NCBI RefSeq assembly: GCF_022539315.1
Contig: NC_066316.1
Location: 64,089,994-64,153,993, forward strand
Direction of reading: 5' to 3'
DNA length: 64,000 nucleotides
Origin: Serinus canaria
Lineage: Eukaryota; Chordata; Aves; Passeriformes; Fringillidae
A program made the translations under genes and the position numbers. How positions within the stretch are numbered: position 1 is the first letter of the stretch; every line of letters begins with the position of its first letter. The notes beneath the pieces were generated by a model that did no database searches, had not been told where the DNA came from, and saw only the letters and a list, made by a program, of their open reading frames with translations. Of this stretch, positions 30,681 to 46,327 are shown one piece after another.

Positions 30681-33640
30681 GGATTTTATTGATTAAAATA
30701 TATTTTTGAAAGTTTTGTTTCACTCTGAGTTAAAAAGGTGTCCAAAAAGGTTGTGCTGCTCAGTTGTATTTTCCCATCAAGGCAAGTGCCATTTCCCTGT
30801 GTGAATTAGAAGGACACATGTCATTTCTCAGTCTGCTATGCTGTGAGGCTTCCTGCAGGTCACTGTGCCACAAGGCCTGTGGCAGCTCAGCATGCATGAC
30901 CATCAGCTGTGGTTGCATGTTGGTATAAGCCCTGACATCCCTTTACAGATCTGAGATGTGTGCCCAATTGTAACACGTGTTGGTTCGGCACAGCTTTGCA
31001 AGACATAAAACCCTCCCCTGGAAGTGTTGGTCCTACAGCAGTAGGTACTGGATTTGATTAGAAACAATCTCAGCACCTGTGAGACAGATCCAGTTAACTC
31101 CTTTCTTGGCTTCTGTTAGCCACAGAAGCAGCTTTTGATGCTTCATGAGAGCAGATCTTTCCAGTGGCTGAGGCAGTTAGTGGCTCTGCCTTGCATATTT
31201 TAAAGCTGTCAAAACAGTTATTCTGCCTATGGCCTTTGTTATTTCCATATTTTTAATATAATTGCATCTTAAGCACTCCTCATTCACATGAAATGCCAGT
31301 TTTTGTTGGTATGCACAGAAGAATTTGTAGTGTCCATGAGCTTTGTTTTCCAATAGCATGCAGTGTTGATGAATAAATAGCTTCCCATGCCTGTGAATGA
31401 TGGGTGCAGGTGTCGATGCAGGTCTATCCCTGGCATGCTGAAGCAGCAAAGACAAGTTCCATCCTGTTACATCTCTTTCATATCAGTCACCTCCATTCAC
31501 CAACCCTGATTAAATAATTTTTTCCCCACAGAGAAGATCAGAATGTGAGACTTGAAAAATATGTCATTTGAGATTGCTTTTCTAGGCTGTTTTGAGCCGA
31601 TTACAACAGAAGGGAAAAACCAAACAATCAAGACCCTTAATTGGCACAAGACAGAAATATTTTCTCTTAAATATAAAGTGGAGAGGGAGGAATGGTTTTT
31701 GAATGTTTCTTCTCCAGCAAAGCTGTAGCTGTGAGGGCCGCTGATGGATCTCTGCCATTGTTCCTGTAAATTCATTTAGCCCTTGTTATTTTGACAGTAA
31801 ACTGACAGTGATTTGGTGCAGCATGCGTCAATTGGATTTGTCTACTGCAATAATGTATATAATAGCAGGGCTTATTATTGATGAAACTCTGCTTGTGCTA
31901 TTTAGTTTGCAAATGTCAGAGGTTTCTATGGTAATTTATTTAGGAAACTGTAAAGGTCATTTAAATGCTGCTGTTCAAAGATCATCCTTTGATCACAGGA
32001 AATGTTCCCATTGTTTTAAGAAACCTCTTCTCCTTTTGGATTATGAACATTTAATTTAAAAAATGGTGTAGTCTTCCCAGAATTTCAATATATCTCATTC
32101 AAAAGAGGCTGGAGAGGAAAAAAAAAAGCCTTTCAAAGTATATTGTTCAATGGTACAATATGCTTGGTAGGCAAAGGGACAGGATGCATTCAGAAAACTA
32201 AATTTTTTTTCTGCATGTCACAGGCTAGTGGAGGAAAAGGATGCTGTTGATGTAGTTGGAATAGACAAATATCTATCTTCTACATTTGCATGTCTTTGCA
32301 AGCTGGAAGGTGAAGGGAGGCTTTCCATGGAGAAAAGAAACAAAGGGGTATAAAAATAAATTCTCTGTGTTCCTTTGAATTCTACCATCACGGGCACAAC
32401 TGTGAAGCTAAGATCAGAGTTAGGTGTCAGGAAGTGTGAGCTCAGGATCACTAACCCTTCTGCTTCTCGCTTTATGAGTCTGGATCCTCCCATGCTGGGT
32501 TTTTTTGTTTTGTTTTGGCCAGAATTTTGTGGTATGACTCAGGAACTTGCTGTGTGATTTGGGTAATGACCTCTCCATCCTGGATTTCTTGAGTGGAATT
32601 AGCAGGTCCTTCCTTTGCTGTAAAATTGACAGTTATACATGAGAAGTCCTGGTAAAGCACTCCAAAATTTTTCACTGAAGACTCAGTAAATGCCAAATCC
32701 CTTAATTTTGCCAGGCAGCAACAAGTTTCAAAAGCTAACCTCTAGCTACTCTTCTTCACTTAATGGATCTCAGAAAAATACTTTACTTGTAAATATAGTT
32801 GTATTATTTAATGTATTTTGGGGATCTATGCTGAAATCATGATAACCCATCAAAATTTTGCCACGAGTCTTGTAGGTTCCTGGACAGTAAGTGGGTGCAA
32901 TACAAGCAGCTGAGAGCATCACTAAATTCCCCATCACTGGTGCAACTGATGTTGAATGCTGGCTTGTGTGATGTTGGTGTTTCCAGAGTCACTAAATTGT
33001 GCAATTGAATAATCACAGCAACAATCCTCTGTAGATGAGGTGAAGTCCTCTTTTTTCCTTCCAAACCACTGCTGAGTTCTGAGAGCAGTCAGAAGTATAG
33101 AAATGCAGTATTATTTTTAAACATATGGCTCAGCATTTTGAAATACCACTAAATAACCTGAAATTCAACTCTGCAGTAAGGAGCTAAAAGCCTTTTTTAT
33201 GAAGTCACTTAAATGGAAAGTTAGTGACTAAAAGAGCAATGCCTGAACTTTAAGGGAAAGCCTTTATCAAATCAGAGAAGACTTTCTGCTTTTTTACCTT
33301 TTTAGAATAAAAAAAGGAAAAACTTAGTTTGACATGGTTTTGTATGGAATAGACTACATGAATTAGAATGGACACCTATAAATTGTTTTCTCTTTGCCAT
33401 GATCTCCTGCGGCACATTTTGGATATTAAGTAACTATGGTATTTTAGCTAGATTAAAATGTAGCAATAAAAGAAATAATTCTTTGTATATACCAGTAAAG
33501 TTTTTCCTGAGGTTCCAGGCTTATGTTTATTAAAGATGTTGTAGAAATAGATCATTAAATACACTGTTTCAAACTGTAATTGTATTTTATTGTCCTGGCT
33601 GAAGATAAAATTGCTGTTCAATCTCTTTCTTCCCTATTAA

Positions 33641-33787
<147 letters not shown>

Positions 33788-36700
33788 TAATAATCTAATA
33801 TATAATAATCCTAAAGAGACAGGCTGCAAGGACAATATGAGAGATTTATGTATTTGCTCCCACAGGGTGTTTTTTCAAAGAATTAGTTTCTGTTCTAAAA
33901 AAGACTTCTTCAAATAGAAGTGCTAGAGGAATACAGACACTGCGGGAAAGGGGAGAATTTTGAAGTATAACAATTTTTTTTCTTTTACTGCAATATAGTC
34001 AATTGTCTCTGGAGGAGAGAGGTATAAAAGAAGCAACAAAAAATGCATCTACAAGTAGCTCTCTGATGGACATTCAATTCTTTTTCCTGAGTCTTCTTTA
34101 GATATATATTAGTCTTGTCCTTTCCTTTACATAAAGGAGGGAGTTCCTCCCTTGTGTTCGGTTCTCTCATGTGTTTCAGCCATCAAAAGTGTTTTGACTG
34201 TGGTCCGCACGTGGATCAATGTGTTATGGTAGGTAATTAGAAATTAAAACTGGGGTGTTGTTTCACTATCTTTTTTTGTATAGAAGCATATATACTTGTC
34301 AGCTTCTTCAAAACAGCACAATTGGACACAAGAGAAAGTTTTATAAAATCAGAACTGTTCATACTTACATTTCTATATGTATTTATGATCCTGCTGGTCT
34401 GCACTCAGCTTTGTTATTTATGGTATTTCCTTAATATGCTGTTTTGGGAGAAATAATGGGTTTGTGACACCAGAGTGAGACTTGGGAAATATTCAGTTTA
34501 AATGAATATTTACAGGCTTTCCTTCCAATCCTGGGCAAATGACCTATTTTCTCAGTTCTTTGCTTTCATATATATAGATATATATTAAAAAAGAGGATAA
34601 TATTACTTCTTTTTTCCCTATCCTTTCATCTGTTTTGACTGGAAACTGTCTAGGGCCAGGACTTTTATCTCTTATTAACTGTGTGTATCTACAGTGCCTC
34701 TATAGACAAGGCTTTGAGATGCTAAGCAGTATCAGCTTATTCTTTCATATATCTGGAAACACACTGTCCCTAGGGGGGTCACAAGTCTCCTTTTACTTCC
34801 CATACACAAAAAGTGGTGGCATTAAAAAAATACAACCATGGTTGCTTATTGCAACCATCTTTTTTTTCACTGGAGAGAAAAGTCAGTGTGAAGATCTGAG
34901 GGAGGGTGTGATCTCTGGTGGTTGTAAATTTGACAGCCAAGTGTCCTCTGCTAAGGAAATCTTGCCTTTAATTTTGTAAGTGCAGATTTGGATGCAGTCA
35001 GCCCCATCTTCGCTGCTAGCATGGTTTCAACTTCAGAGCAAAAGGTGGATCTTAAATTAGGTTTGAGTGCATTTGAGGCTGTAACATAAGATCAGTGCTG
35101 TTGTAATAGCTCAGACATTGGGTTGTCAGCCAGAGAGAACAAAGTGTGTGAAATTATCAATTCATCTTGCCACCGAAGACATCTTGAAGCACCTCAAAGC
35201 TGCTTCTAGCCTTCTACATCTGCTGGTTTAAAAACATCAGGTTTTTATTGAGGTCCCAGCAGGGAGCAGAAGTGGTGACAGCCCCCACATTTAAGGACCA
35301 GTTCTCCCTGCTCGGATTTCAGCTGGAGGAGCAGGATCACCTGTTCAGCAGCATCACTGAATGTGACAGTATCAATGACAGGGCCTCAGCTCTGCTGCTT
35401 ATGACTGTATTTAAAGTACCTATTTTCTTAACTCTTTTTAGTAGTACTAGCTCAGAAACAGTCTGAGCATCATTTCTGACCAGAGGACCTGACTAAAAGC
35501 AGATTTCCTTATGCTGCTGGCTATGGCTGTTTCCAGTATTTTCTGATCTATGGCATTCCTGTTTGGTTTTTGTACTGAGGTACATCTGTACCAAAGCTGG
35601 AAGTGCACATGCAGCATTAGGAGTTGCAGCTTGATGTTGTAAAGCAGCTTGTTCAGAAAGCAGCAACAAAGTTTCAGCCTCACAGAAGCTGCAGGATGAT
35701 TGGGCCCCACTGAGATTCCAGGTTCTTCATTGGATAGCTATCCTGATTTGAAATCCATCCTGGTACTGACTTCATTGCTATTGATCCACTACTTATCTAA
35801 ATTAAAGCTGATTTAGGTGGCTGCACAGGCTGCAGTCTTGCTTCACAACTGAGGCTGCAGGGTTTGGGCATTCTGAGTCTGCTTGGTATTTTCTTAGAGA
35901 AATTTCCCCCAGGGCTCTCAGAATCTTTTTAAGACTATGCCAAAGGGAACAGCATGATTATTCCTGGCCATTCAGTCCAGCATATACCCCCCAGATTCTG
36001 AAAGAGTGATGTGGAGGCTTGATGCCTAATTTAATACCTTCTGCTATCCAGAAACCACAAATGAAAATATATGGTGAGTTATATAGTTCACTGTGAAAAG
36101 CTGAAATCTATTTAGATGGAGTTTAGAGGTTATTTTTCACATTGTTCTGTAAATCATATTTTTTAAAAAATGACTGCTTTCCATTAGAATTTTTGTCTCA
36201 CCTATAGATTATATAATGGCTTAAGTTAAAAGCAATAACTAGGATGTCAGGCTAGATTTAAAAAGTGCTTCTGCTTGCCACAAAAATGCATATATGGCTG
36301 AAGCCATTGAAAGAGTTTATTTCTAATGGGAAAAGGGACCAAGATAGTCTTGTTTTGAATACCAGAGCATAGTATGAATGCATAAGGCCATCAGAGGGAT
36401 TAATAAACTGTAGAATTCACACAAAAAAGACAAGTGAATGTATTTTTAATGTAAGTTATTTTTTCTCTTTTGAAAAGTATTACAAATAATGTCCTGCTTC
36501 ACATAATACATGAAATAAGAGATCTTTCTAAACTGGTTTCAATGGATAGCATGTAACATTTAGTTACAGAAAAAATGTGTATTCAGCTTTTAGCTATATT
36601 TTGAAGAAATGACTGCCAATAGAATAATCCATCAGTCTTTACAAGTATCCAGGACAGGAATCATCTCAGTCTTCTCAGTTAACAAGCTGATCTCTGAGAC

Positions 36701-37633
36701 ACAGTTGAGTAGGTTTGTAAGAGAACATGATAATTTAGAGCAAAAATGAACCTTGTGGGTTCACTTATATCTAGTCTAGCAACAGCAGTGTCACAAGCAA
36801 CAGCATCAAATCCTCCTCTCTTAAATGTGTCAGCCCTCATTTCCTAAGCTGAAGGGCAATTTTCCCTCTATTCCTGTAAATAGGTTGTCTCACACTTGAG
36901 GCCTGATGGTCAGGTATCTTTTCCAAGTTTTCCCATTACATTTATTTATGGCCATTTCTGCAATCTTTCTGCCTCTTACATATATATTTATTCCCTCTGT
37001 CTGACATTACCTTCATCACTTTCCCAGTGTAGTTCTAGAGAAGTGGCATATCTAGAGGCTGTAAAGAGAATGCTAACTCACCCCAGAAGAACTTCGCAGG
37101 AAAAGGGAAAATCCTCACCAGCACTTCAGCACTTCCCAAGCAGCTCAGTTCAGTGTAGCCCTTGGTGGCCCTGTGGTTTCAGTGAGGTAAAGCAGCTGCT
37201 TGCTGCAATTTCACCTTGAGTCAGGGTGGCTAGTTCACTTTGAGACATTAGGATTGTTTTTTCTTTCTTAATGGGTAACAACTGCTCAGATGATCCTAAC
37301 AGGAAAATAAATGATTTCTGCAGAACATAGCTCATGGAAGTGCAAACAATGGAAATGGCCAAAAGAGGAACATGTGTTGTGAAGCAGTGTCACAGCCACT
37401 CTGCCAGATTTCAAAACCATTTCAGAAATTGCTGCTAGGCTGGATTGCACAATTAAGCAATGCTGTCAATGCAGTAAACTTCTGTCAAAAGAGGAAAAAG
37501 TAATTTCCAGCCTCAGGATTCAGACAGAAAATATATACAATTACTTTTGGAGGGGGTTAATATTCTTTGGCCCATTGCTAACTTTGGAGGCTAGCTTTGA
37601 TGTATACTCAGTTTGCACCCTGCCAAAGGTAGT

Positions 37634-37696
37634 GATTGGAGGATTTGGGGTATATTTATTGGGTATTTTGATTGGGGGATTTTGGGTATATTTAAC
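37634..37696. repeat. Imperfect 36-bp tandem duplication
   Basis: The unit starting gattggaggatttggggtat (37634) recurs 36 bases later as gattgggggattttgggtat (37670). The second copy is incomplete. The shared tail is atatttat or atatttaa. It is a local slippage-type duplication with no coding content. Confidence 0.8.
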
Positions 37697-40600
37697 TGTC
37701 AGCATTAAGTAGTGAATATTTTTCAGAGCTGTTGATTTCAGTCTTTAAGAAAAATAAAAAAAAATTCATGGAGACTCCTTTCTCCCTGAAAGGAAAGGGA
37801 AAATGAAGTGTTAGCAAACTGAAAACATGATATTGGCAGACAAGCCTTTTTCATCTCTGGAGCTTAGTGAGGCTCTGTTTAACTGAGGTGAGAGTCTGGT
37901 GGCTGGGTTGTGCTGACTGCAGTCTCCATTAAGCTGCTGGAAGTGGTTTGCTTTGAGATCGTAGTGGTCTGAAAAAATGCACAACTGATGTGGACAATGA
38001 GAGAATTGCAGCAACTCAAATATAATGGTTTGTCATACTAGGTAAAGCTAAAAGTGATTAATGTCTTGAACATTCAATACTTAAGCACTTCTTGGCATTG
38101 AAGAAAATACATAAACAGGGCAGGCAGGATGCTGCAATAGCAGCCCATCTCAGAATGAAACAGTTGGTACCCAGCATTCCCACTGCATACTTTGTTTTGG
38201 GGTTTTTTTTTTTTTTGGTGTAGGAGGTGGGAGGCAACTTAACCGAATGTAACTTAAATGTGCTAAAATCAATAAACAGGCAGTTTTGTCAGCTGTCATG
38301 TTTAAAATACTTATCACCCAGCTGCACTGGTGTTCTGCAAGTAGCGATAGGATGGCTACATTATGTAGGAACACAAGATTCATTACTCTGAGCACACCAA
38401 AACGTCCAGAGGACTCACTGCTCCTTCTTATTCTCTTCACTGTATTTCCCCTCTCAGCACAAGCATCTCTGCAAATGCTTACAGAAAGCATCAAGGCTAA
38501 AGACAGGCTTCTACAGATTTTTAAATTGTTAATAATTTACTGATAACCGCACCGTGTCTTAAGTTTGGGACCAGATAAAGTATTTATTCAAATTTTTTGG
38601 TTGTTTATGGACTGCCAGGAGAAGCAGAAAGCTTTAATGTTGTTAGAAGTCTTTAAGGAGGATTTTAACTAGAAAAGTCTAAAGAGAAATTGTATGGGTT
38701 TTGCTCATGGCTTTGCTCTTTTCAGAGCAGCCATGTCCTTACTAGTCATGCTATTTTCCCTTCCCTTTTCTGATAAAAAAAAAACTTGTCAGAATCAACA
38801 GATATCCTAGAGTATCCAGAATATGCACAATGTAACATTTCGAGAGTGACTTGATTTGATCCATGCCAGACCATTAATACTGTTTTAAAATATGAATAGA
38901 TTCATCCTTCTGGTAACATACAACATTTAATACATTTAGAGTTAGAGCATTGGTGCTCTGAGAGACAGTGATAGATCTATAGAGGGAAAAAAATTATTTT
39001 CAAACACAAGTAAATAGTCAGCTTTCCCCTAGAACTTCTCCATCTTTTTAGTGATCAAATGAATAGGTATCACAGTAGTTACATGTTTGCCAATTATTCC
39101 CCTTTAAAAATTTAGGTACCTCCATTATAAGCGCTCATATTTCATTGCACGTGGAAGATTGTCTACATAACATGTCTGAAGTCCAAAAGAAGTAAAGTGC
39201 CTTGGTGCTTTTAAAATGTTTCTTATATTTTGTGTTTAACCAAATGAAAGTTCTTCTGTGTTCAGATTTCAGTTCTAATTTTTAAAGCTCAGTTTAGTAA
39301 GCAGTGAGGATCTCAGCATAAGACACTACTTTTCTTTGGCAAATGTATTTAAATTGTTTATAACAAGGGCTTGAACTTCGTATTCCATCAATAAACTTTT
39401 TGTAATGAACTCATTGGAATTTGCAATAAAGGATAAATTTGATTAATTGCGAAGGTTGAGAAAGAAAAGTATCTATTGCATTAGAACAACAAAACATAGA
39501 AAATGTAAGGGAAGTTAAAAAGTAACAAGAAAGCAGACAATTTACTTAGAAACTCACAGAATGTAAATCTGCAGTAATCCTGACCTGCTGCTCTGTGCTG
39601 TTTCAAAGCAATAAAATGTACTGGTGCAAGCTGTAAATATTAAAAAAAATCAGTAAGCAATTGACATTATACATATTATAACACATGATAGAATTCTCTT
39701 TCATCCTCACAGTTGCTTCAAATGATCAAAATACTGTTTATGAAAATTCCTAGGGGAAGAAAAATATATTAAAAGTTTGAACAGAGATAATTTATGGCGC
39801 TTTGTTATGAAGACGCCTGCAGAGTTGTAATTATCCCCAAAACAAACATTATAAACCCTTGAAACTTAGAATCATATTTCTGAAGTTTCAAATTTATTAA
39901 GGTATGGAAATATGGAACTGTCTTGCTGAGCAGTTTTATCTCCAGCTACAGTGACATCTTGAGGCAGGAATGAAACCACCTGGGTTTTGTCAAAACAGCA
40001 GTAATAATTGAAATTCATTAATCATAATTAAGAAGATACTGTAAAGGAGAGGTAAAATGCCTAAGAGCTAGAGGTAGCAGAACTGTGAGGTCACGTTGCC
40101 GTTTGAGGTTTGTAATTTGTTCTCTCAGCTCCTCCAGCAGAGTTAACACTTCTGTGGCACTTGTCTGTTTAGAATTTGAGCAGCCTTGAGGAGCAGATCG
40201 GTTTTCCTAAGCCTCCACCTGTGCTCTGCAGGCATCTCAGTGTTTTTGTTACCTGTCAGTGTAATGCACCAAGAGAAGCCCTGTAAAAATAAGCTTATTG
40301 ATTAGTTTTTAACTCATTTGAACAGGGAGATGATTCAGTTCTGGGTCTTCTGCGTTTCCCTGTAAACCATACATTCTAAACAACTCAAAGGGTAAATGAA
40401 GGACTTTGCAACCACAAAATCAAGTCAGGGATGGACTGAAGGGGGTGGTGAAGACATCATTTAAGATGTGTGAAAAGCTTAAAGACGTGAAGAACTGAAT
40501 GAAGAAGAATGGTTATTTATTAGGAGGGTACAATTCTGCCTAATTTTGCAAGGGTAAGAACAGGCAGTATAATCTATAGGTTAAGGAACAGGCTGATAGG

Positions 40601-41284
40601 CAGAGAACACAAAACATACTGCCTTAACAGGGAGGGCAAGAGGGGGAGGAAATCAGGTTGGGAAAAACTGAAGAGTTTCTCCTTTATGCTGTCAATAACA
40701 GAGATTACACAAATGTGCAATTTGCAGTCCTGTAGTTGAAACCCTTCCTAATGTCTCATTCATTGTGACAGATATTTAAGGGCAGAATTTTAACATGCAA
40801 ACTCATGAGAAATATGCCAGTAGTAATGCAAGGAGCACTTGAGTCTCAATTCAAACTGTAAAAAGCACTGTTAGTGTTTCTAATTGAGTGCACAAGCATC
40901 TATACAGTTGTTGTATTGAAGGAATAATTTCCCCCAAGATGGAGAAAAAGGTAATTTGGCTGAAGGCTTTACTGCAGTGAGGCCTGTAAGCAAAGCCTTA
41001 GGTAAAAGCTAAAAAAGAAAAATTGCCAGCAACTGTATTAGCTGTAAAAAGTTACTCTGGCTCTAAGAGCTTATTCATGACAAATTGTGTACCATACCAG
41101 CTTTACATGTTGCAAATGTATTTCTCTAAATGTACAATGCTTATTTACCTTTAGTTTCCCCCTCCTTTTTTATCCACTGCAGCCTCAAATCAAGTTGTCT
41201 CCACTTTTTTGCTTCATTTTTTTCTTTCCACTCCCAGGTAGCATCTGCTCTTGCTCCCTTTGGTAACATATATTTGTAGCTACC

Positions 41285-41612
41285 TTTCACTTGCTCAGAG
41301 TTTGAAAACTTCCAGGGATGGGGCATCCACAACTTCTCTGGGCTACAAGTTCCAGTGTCTCACCACCCTCACAAGAAAGAACTATTTTCAGATATCTTAT
41401 CTAAACCTCTTTCAGTTTGAAGCCATTCCTTCTTGTCCTGTCACTACATGCCCTTGTAAAAAGTCCCTCTCCATCTTTCCTGTAGGCTCCCTTTGGGTAC
41501 TTGAAGGCTGCAGTTAGGTCATCTCAAAGCCACCTCTTCTCCAGGCTAAACAATCCCAATTCTGTCAGCCTTTCCTCATAGGAGAGGTGCTACATCCCTC
41601 CACCTGATCTGA
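41285..41612 (-). mobile_element. CR1 LINE fragment, minus strand
   Basis: The sequence matches CR1 in reverse complement. It includes gatggggcatccacaacttc, cagtgtctcaccaccctcac, the tract reading tttgaagccattccttcttg, and aaaagtccctctccatcttt. These are the last codons of ORF2 (HRLP, TRGN and LNL-type segments) and adjoining 3' sequence. The copy appears truncated at both ends because the ATTCTRTG-type terminus is absent on the left. Boundaries are approximate. Confidence 0.85.
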
Positions 41613-43844
41613 AAACAGTGCAGGAAGGAATTATTTGTAGCTGGGGAGCAAGTTGAAATAGACCTGCAATTCAAATAAATGTGTCTCTTGAAGTGAGTAC
41701 ATAATTATATCAAAATCAAAATAATTTTAGGTGTAAAATTCAGAATCAATTGTACCAGACAGATTTTTTCACTTGGGTGGATCTTTTTCACCACACTACA
41801 TATTCTCCTTTTAAGATAACTTGTTTTACTCACTTGGTTTCCCTGCCAGAACTGCTCCCAAAACACTGCAGATAGCAAATAGCATTCCCCCACAGGAACA
41901 CAACCCTTCCTTCCTATCCTGCTCAAACCTCAGCCTTCATGTCTAGGTAGAAATGCATAGTGACCTAGCATGCTCTTAATAAAACATACACACTGCATAG
42001 GTGTTATCTGGCACTCAGGGACCAGGGATGGTACAAAGCATGACAAGGCAATCTCAGTGTCTGTAATATATCTAATAACTACCTCATAAAAATAGCATTA
42101 AATAAGATGGTTACATAAGAAAATAACTTTTAATAGACATATGTACTAGTTCTTAATAGGCCCCATTTATAAAACATAGATGATTTGCTTCACTTAAATT
42201 GGAAATATATTTTTATTTTGTGACATTTTTGGTATCAATCAACACCAATTTGTTAGTTTCTTAACACCAGTTTGCTAGAATAATTTTAAAACTCTTGGAA
42301 GTCATCCTTTTTCAGCCTGAACTTTAATCTTGAGCCAAAAGAGAGGAAACAACTTACCAACACTAATTGGTATCACAAAATCCATTTTTATACTACAAAA
42401 ATCAAGTCTGGTCTAGTTAATATAGTTCAAAAGTGCATCATTGCTGTTATGTCAGGCAGATACAGTAGTACTTCATTCTGGTTTTCAGTTGTTACTTCAA
42501 AAAATTTGCAACCTACTTAAATTTAGTTATCAATCTGTTTTTATGGTTGCTTCCTTTTCAAATAAATTCTGATCCAACAGCTAAGTGACCAGTAGAGTTA
42601 TTGCCTAATTTTAGAACTGTTGTTTTGGTGAGATGGGAGATACCATGCTGAAAGGTTAAATTAAATGTCATTAAAGTTTTTCCTTTCTCAGCTTAGTTTT
42701 AGGTAGCTTGTTGCTTGAATGCCAAAATAGTTCTGAAAGCTATTTCCTGCAAAATTATTGTGTGTTTTCTCACCTTTCCTCTTTCACATCCAATTCCTCT
42801 TTTTATAGGTTAAACTACAGAGGATTTTTTAAAAGCAGAATTTGTTTAAAGCACAGGCATTTTCATTATTTACATCTGCTTTAAAATTTAGGTATGTTTT
42901 CCAGTAGCTACCTAGCAGTAAAAGCATGCAATCAAGGTGGAAACAAGGGGTGGAGGAGTTTTCTGCGCTAATAGTGGCTCTGGATCTGGGCAGAAAACAT
43001 CCTTACTAAGTGCTTTGCACTCATATTACTGGAAAATAAAGTATAGTTTTCAGTGTGACGTTCTTGGCAGAAAAAAAACCCAGTATGTAAAAACTGCATT
43101 CATTCTGCTGATGCTTCTAATTTAGAGAGGATTTTTCATGCTTATAGGAACAACCTTTACAAATGCTTAAAGGGAGAGAAGTACTCACTTTCTTTCACTT
43201 TATCACTACTTTCTCTTTATAATTTTTTTTTTAAATCCTGGCTTTCTGTTAATAGTTGTAGTGATATTTTTTAATGGTTTTTCTCTTGTATAATGCATGT
43301 TGAGTACTGTTTCTGGATCTTATGATATCAACAGGACAACCAGAGCACTAATGGATAGCTGAATGTATGACAGAGTTATCTCCTCTCCATTACTTTTTTT
43401 GAAGAGTAATACCTTACTTTCCTTGTGGGCTTCTAATTAATGTGCTCTTCTGCATCTCCTCTCTTGTTTTAATTCTGTTCCTCCCATGATGGCAGGCTGC
43501 CTTCCTGGATTTTGTAATTAGTGACCATACATTGCTAACATCATCAACTTCCAGTTCCCTCTAGATTTGTGTATTTTTATTCTGCTTAGGTTTCTTTCCC
43601 TGAGATCTCAGTGAGACCCTGCTCTTGATAGATAAGTGGAGGAATTCAGTTTGGGAGGGGAAACCCATTGGACTTTGGGAATGCCATCTAGACTCAGAGG
43701 CCTAACATCATTCACTGCACACACTGTCATGTGTTTTGAATATGAGTTATGACTGCATATAATTTACATGAAATTATATCAATAACCTCCTCCTTTAAGT
43801 CAGAATTAGAATGAGAAATACAGAACCTGAAGTGATGGCTAATA

Positions 43845-43880
43845 ACTATTGAAAGTTAAATTACTATTGAAAGCTAAATT
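43845..43880. repeat. 18-bp tandem duplication
   Basis: The unit actattgaaagttaaatt is followed directly by actattgaaagctaaatt, with one base different. It is a small intronic duplication. Confidence 0.9.
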
Positions 43881-44157
43881 ACCTGGAACTGCTCAATGTA
43901 AAGGGGGGAAAACAAAATATTTCAAAATTTGAAGTGTATTTGGTAGGTCTTTCCAACGTTTTTATAGAACATACCCTGTAAATTGCTTGAAGTTGAAGCA
44001 AAATTAGTCATCATTGCTGATGTATGTTCATCTGCCTTGGTTTGGCTGACTTTGAAGTTATGCTGGCTCCTATTATGCAAAGGCAATACAGAGCAAAAAC
44101 AGCCAGCACACAAGACAGCTTTGTCCTTTGCACTTTACCAAACGGGCTTTGGTTTGA

Positions 44158-45459
<1,302 letters not shown>

Positions 45460-45726
45460 TGAGCTATTGAATGATAGCTGGACATTGTTCAGCAGTTGGA
45501 AGCTGAATTTTTTTTAAATCAGGGATATCAATTCAGATTTCCAGGAATTCATTTGCCAAATCGATGACATTTTGACAAAACCAAAAACTGCTGATGTTGT
45601 ATAATAGAAGAGTACCTTGTTATTTCTCCATCTTAAATACTTCTAGGATTAGGGGTCACATTTGGATGTTCTGTCCCAGATGTTGAGTGTTGCTGCATGT
45701 GAATGGAAAATGCAAACCTCTGTCAG

Positions 45727-45748
45727 ATTTGAGCCTTATGGCTCAAAT
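45727..45748. repeat. 9-bp perfect hairpin in a self-complementary cluster
   Basis: The arms atttgagcc (45727-45735) and ggctcaaat (45740-45748) are separated by ttat. The same words recur at 45761-45782 (ctcaaatttgagcctcatgg), so the 60-base stretch can fold in several ways. No known element was recognised. Confidence 0.85.
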
Positions 45749-46311
45749 GGAAGCCTTAAGCTCAAATTTGAGCCTCATGGCTTATGAAAATAAGTTTTAT
45801 GAAATGTATTTTCAGTAATCGTATGAAGGTAATTTTAATTAAGGTGACAAAGGCCAGGATGAAGGACTAGATAGTACCAAACACAAAACCATGTCACTTT
45901 CAAGAAACATAAGTTATATGGACAAAACTCCCAAAATGACAGCAATCTCTTCTAGATTTGAATTTTTTTGTCCCACTGGCCTTTGAGCTTCAAGCAGTCA
46001 TGCTAAACCTAGCTATTTGTGTTTGTCTAGCACAAAAGGGCAGCTTCCAAAAGGGCAGCTAATCTGCACTGCAAAGAATGGGCTTGCCAAATCCATTGTT
46101 TCCCTTATTTCAGCAGTTAATCACTCTAAGGTTGAGAGCCTTTAGACTTACCTGTTTCATCCTCCAGGGGTGGTCCTTATTACACTTCTCTGGAGTTCAC
46201 TTCTGTCCTACTCACATTGACATTGCCCTTGCTAAATTAGCTGACATCTGATAGGAAATACAGCAAGCTGAAGAACATTATTTTTCTGGCTCTGTGTACT
46301 TAAGAAAAATG

Positions 46312-46327
46312 AAAAAAAAAAAAAAAA
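46312..46327. repeat. Poly(A) run, 16 bases
   Basis: A plain A16 microsatellite lies in the intron. No upstream processed-gene sequence was recognised, so I do not call it a retropseudogene tail. Confidence 0.9.
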
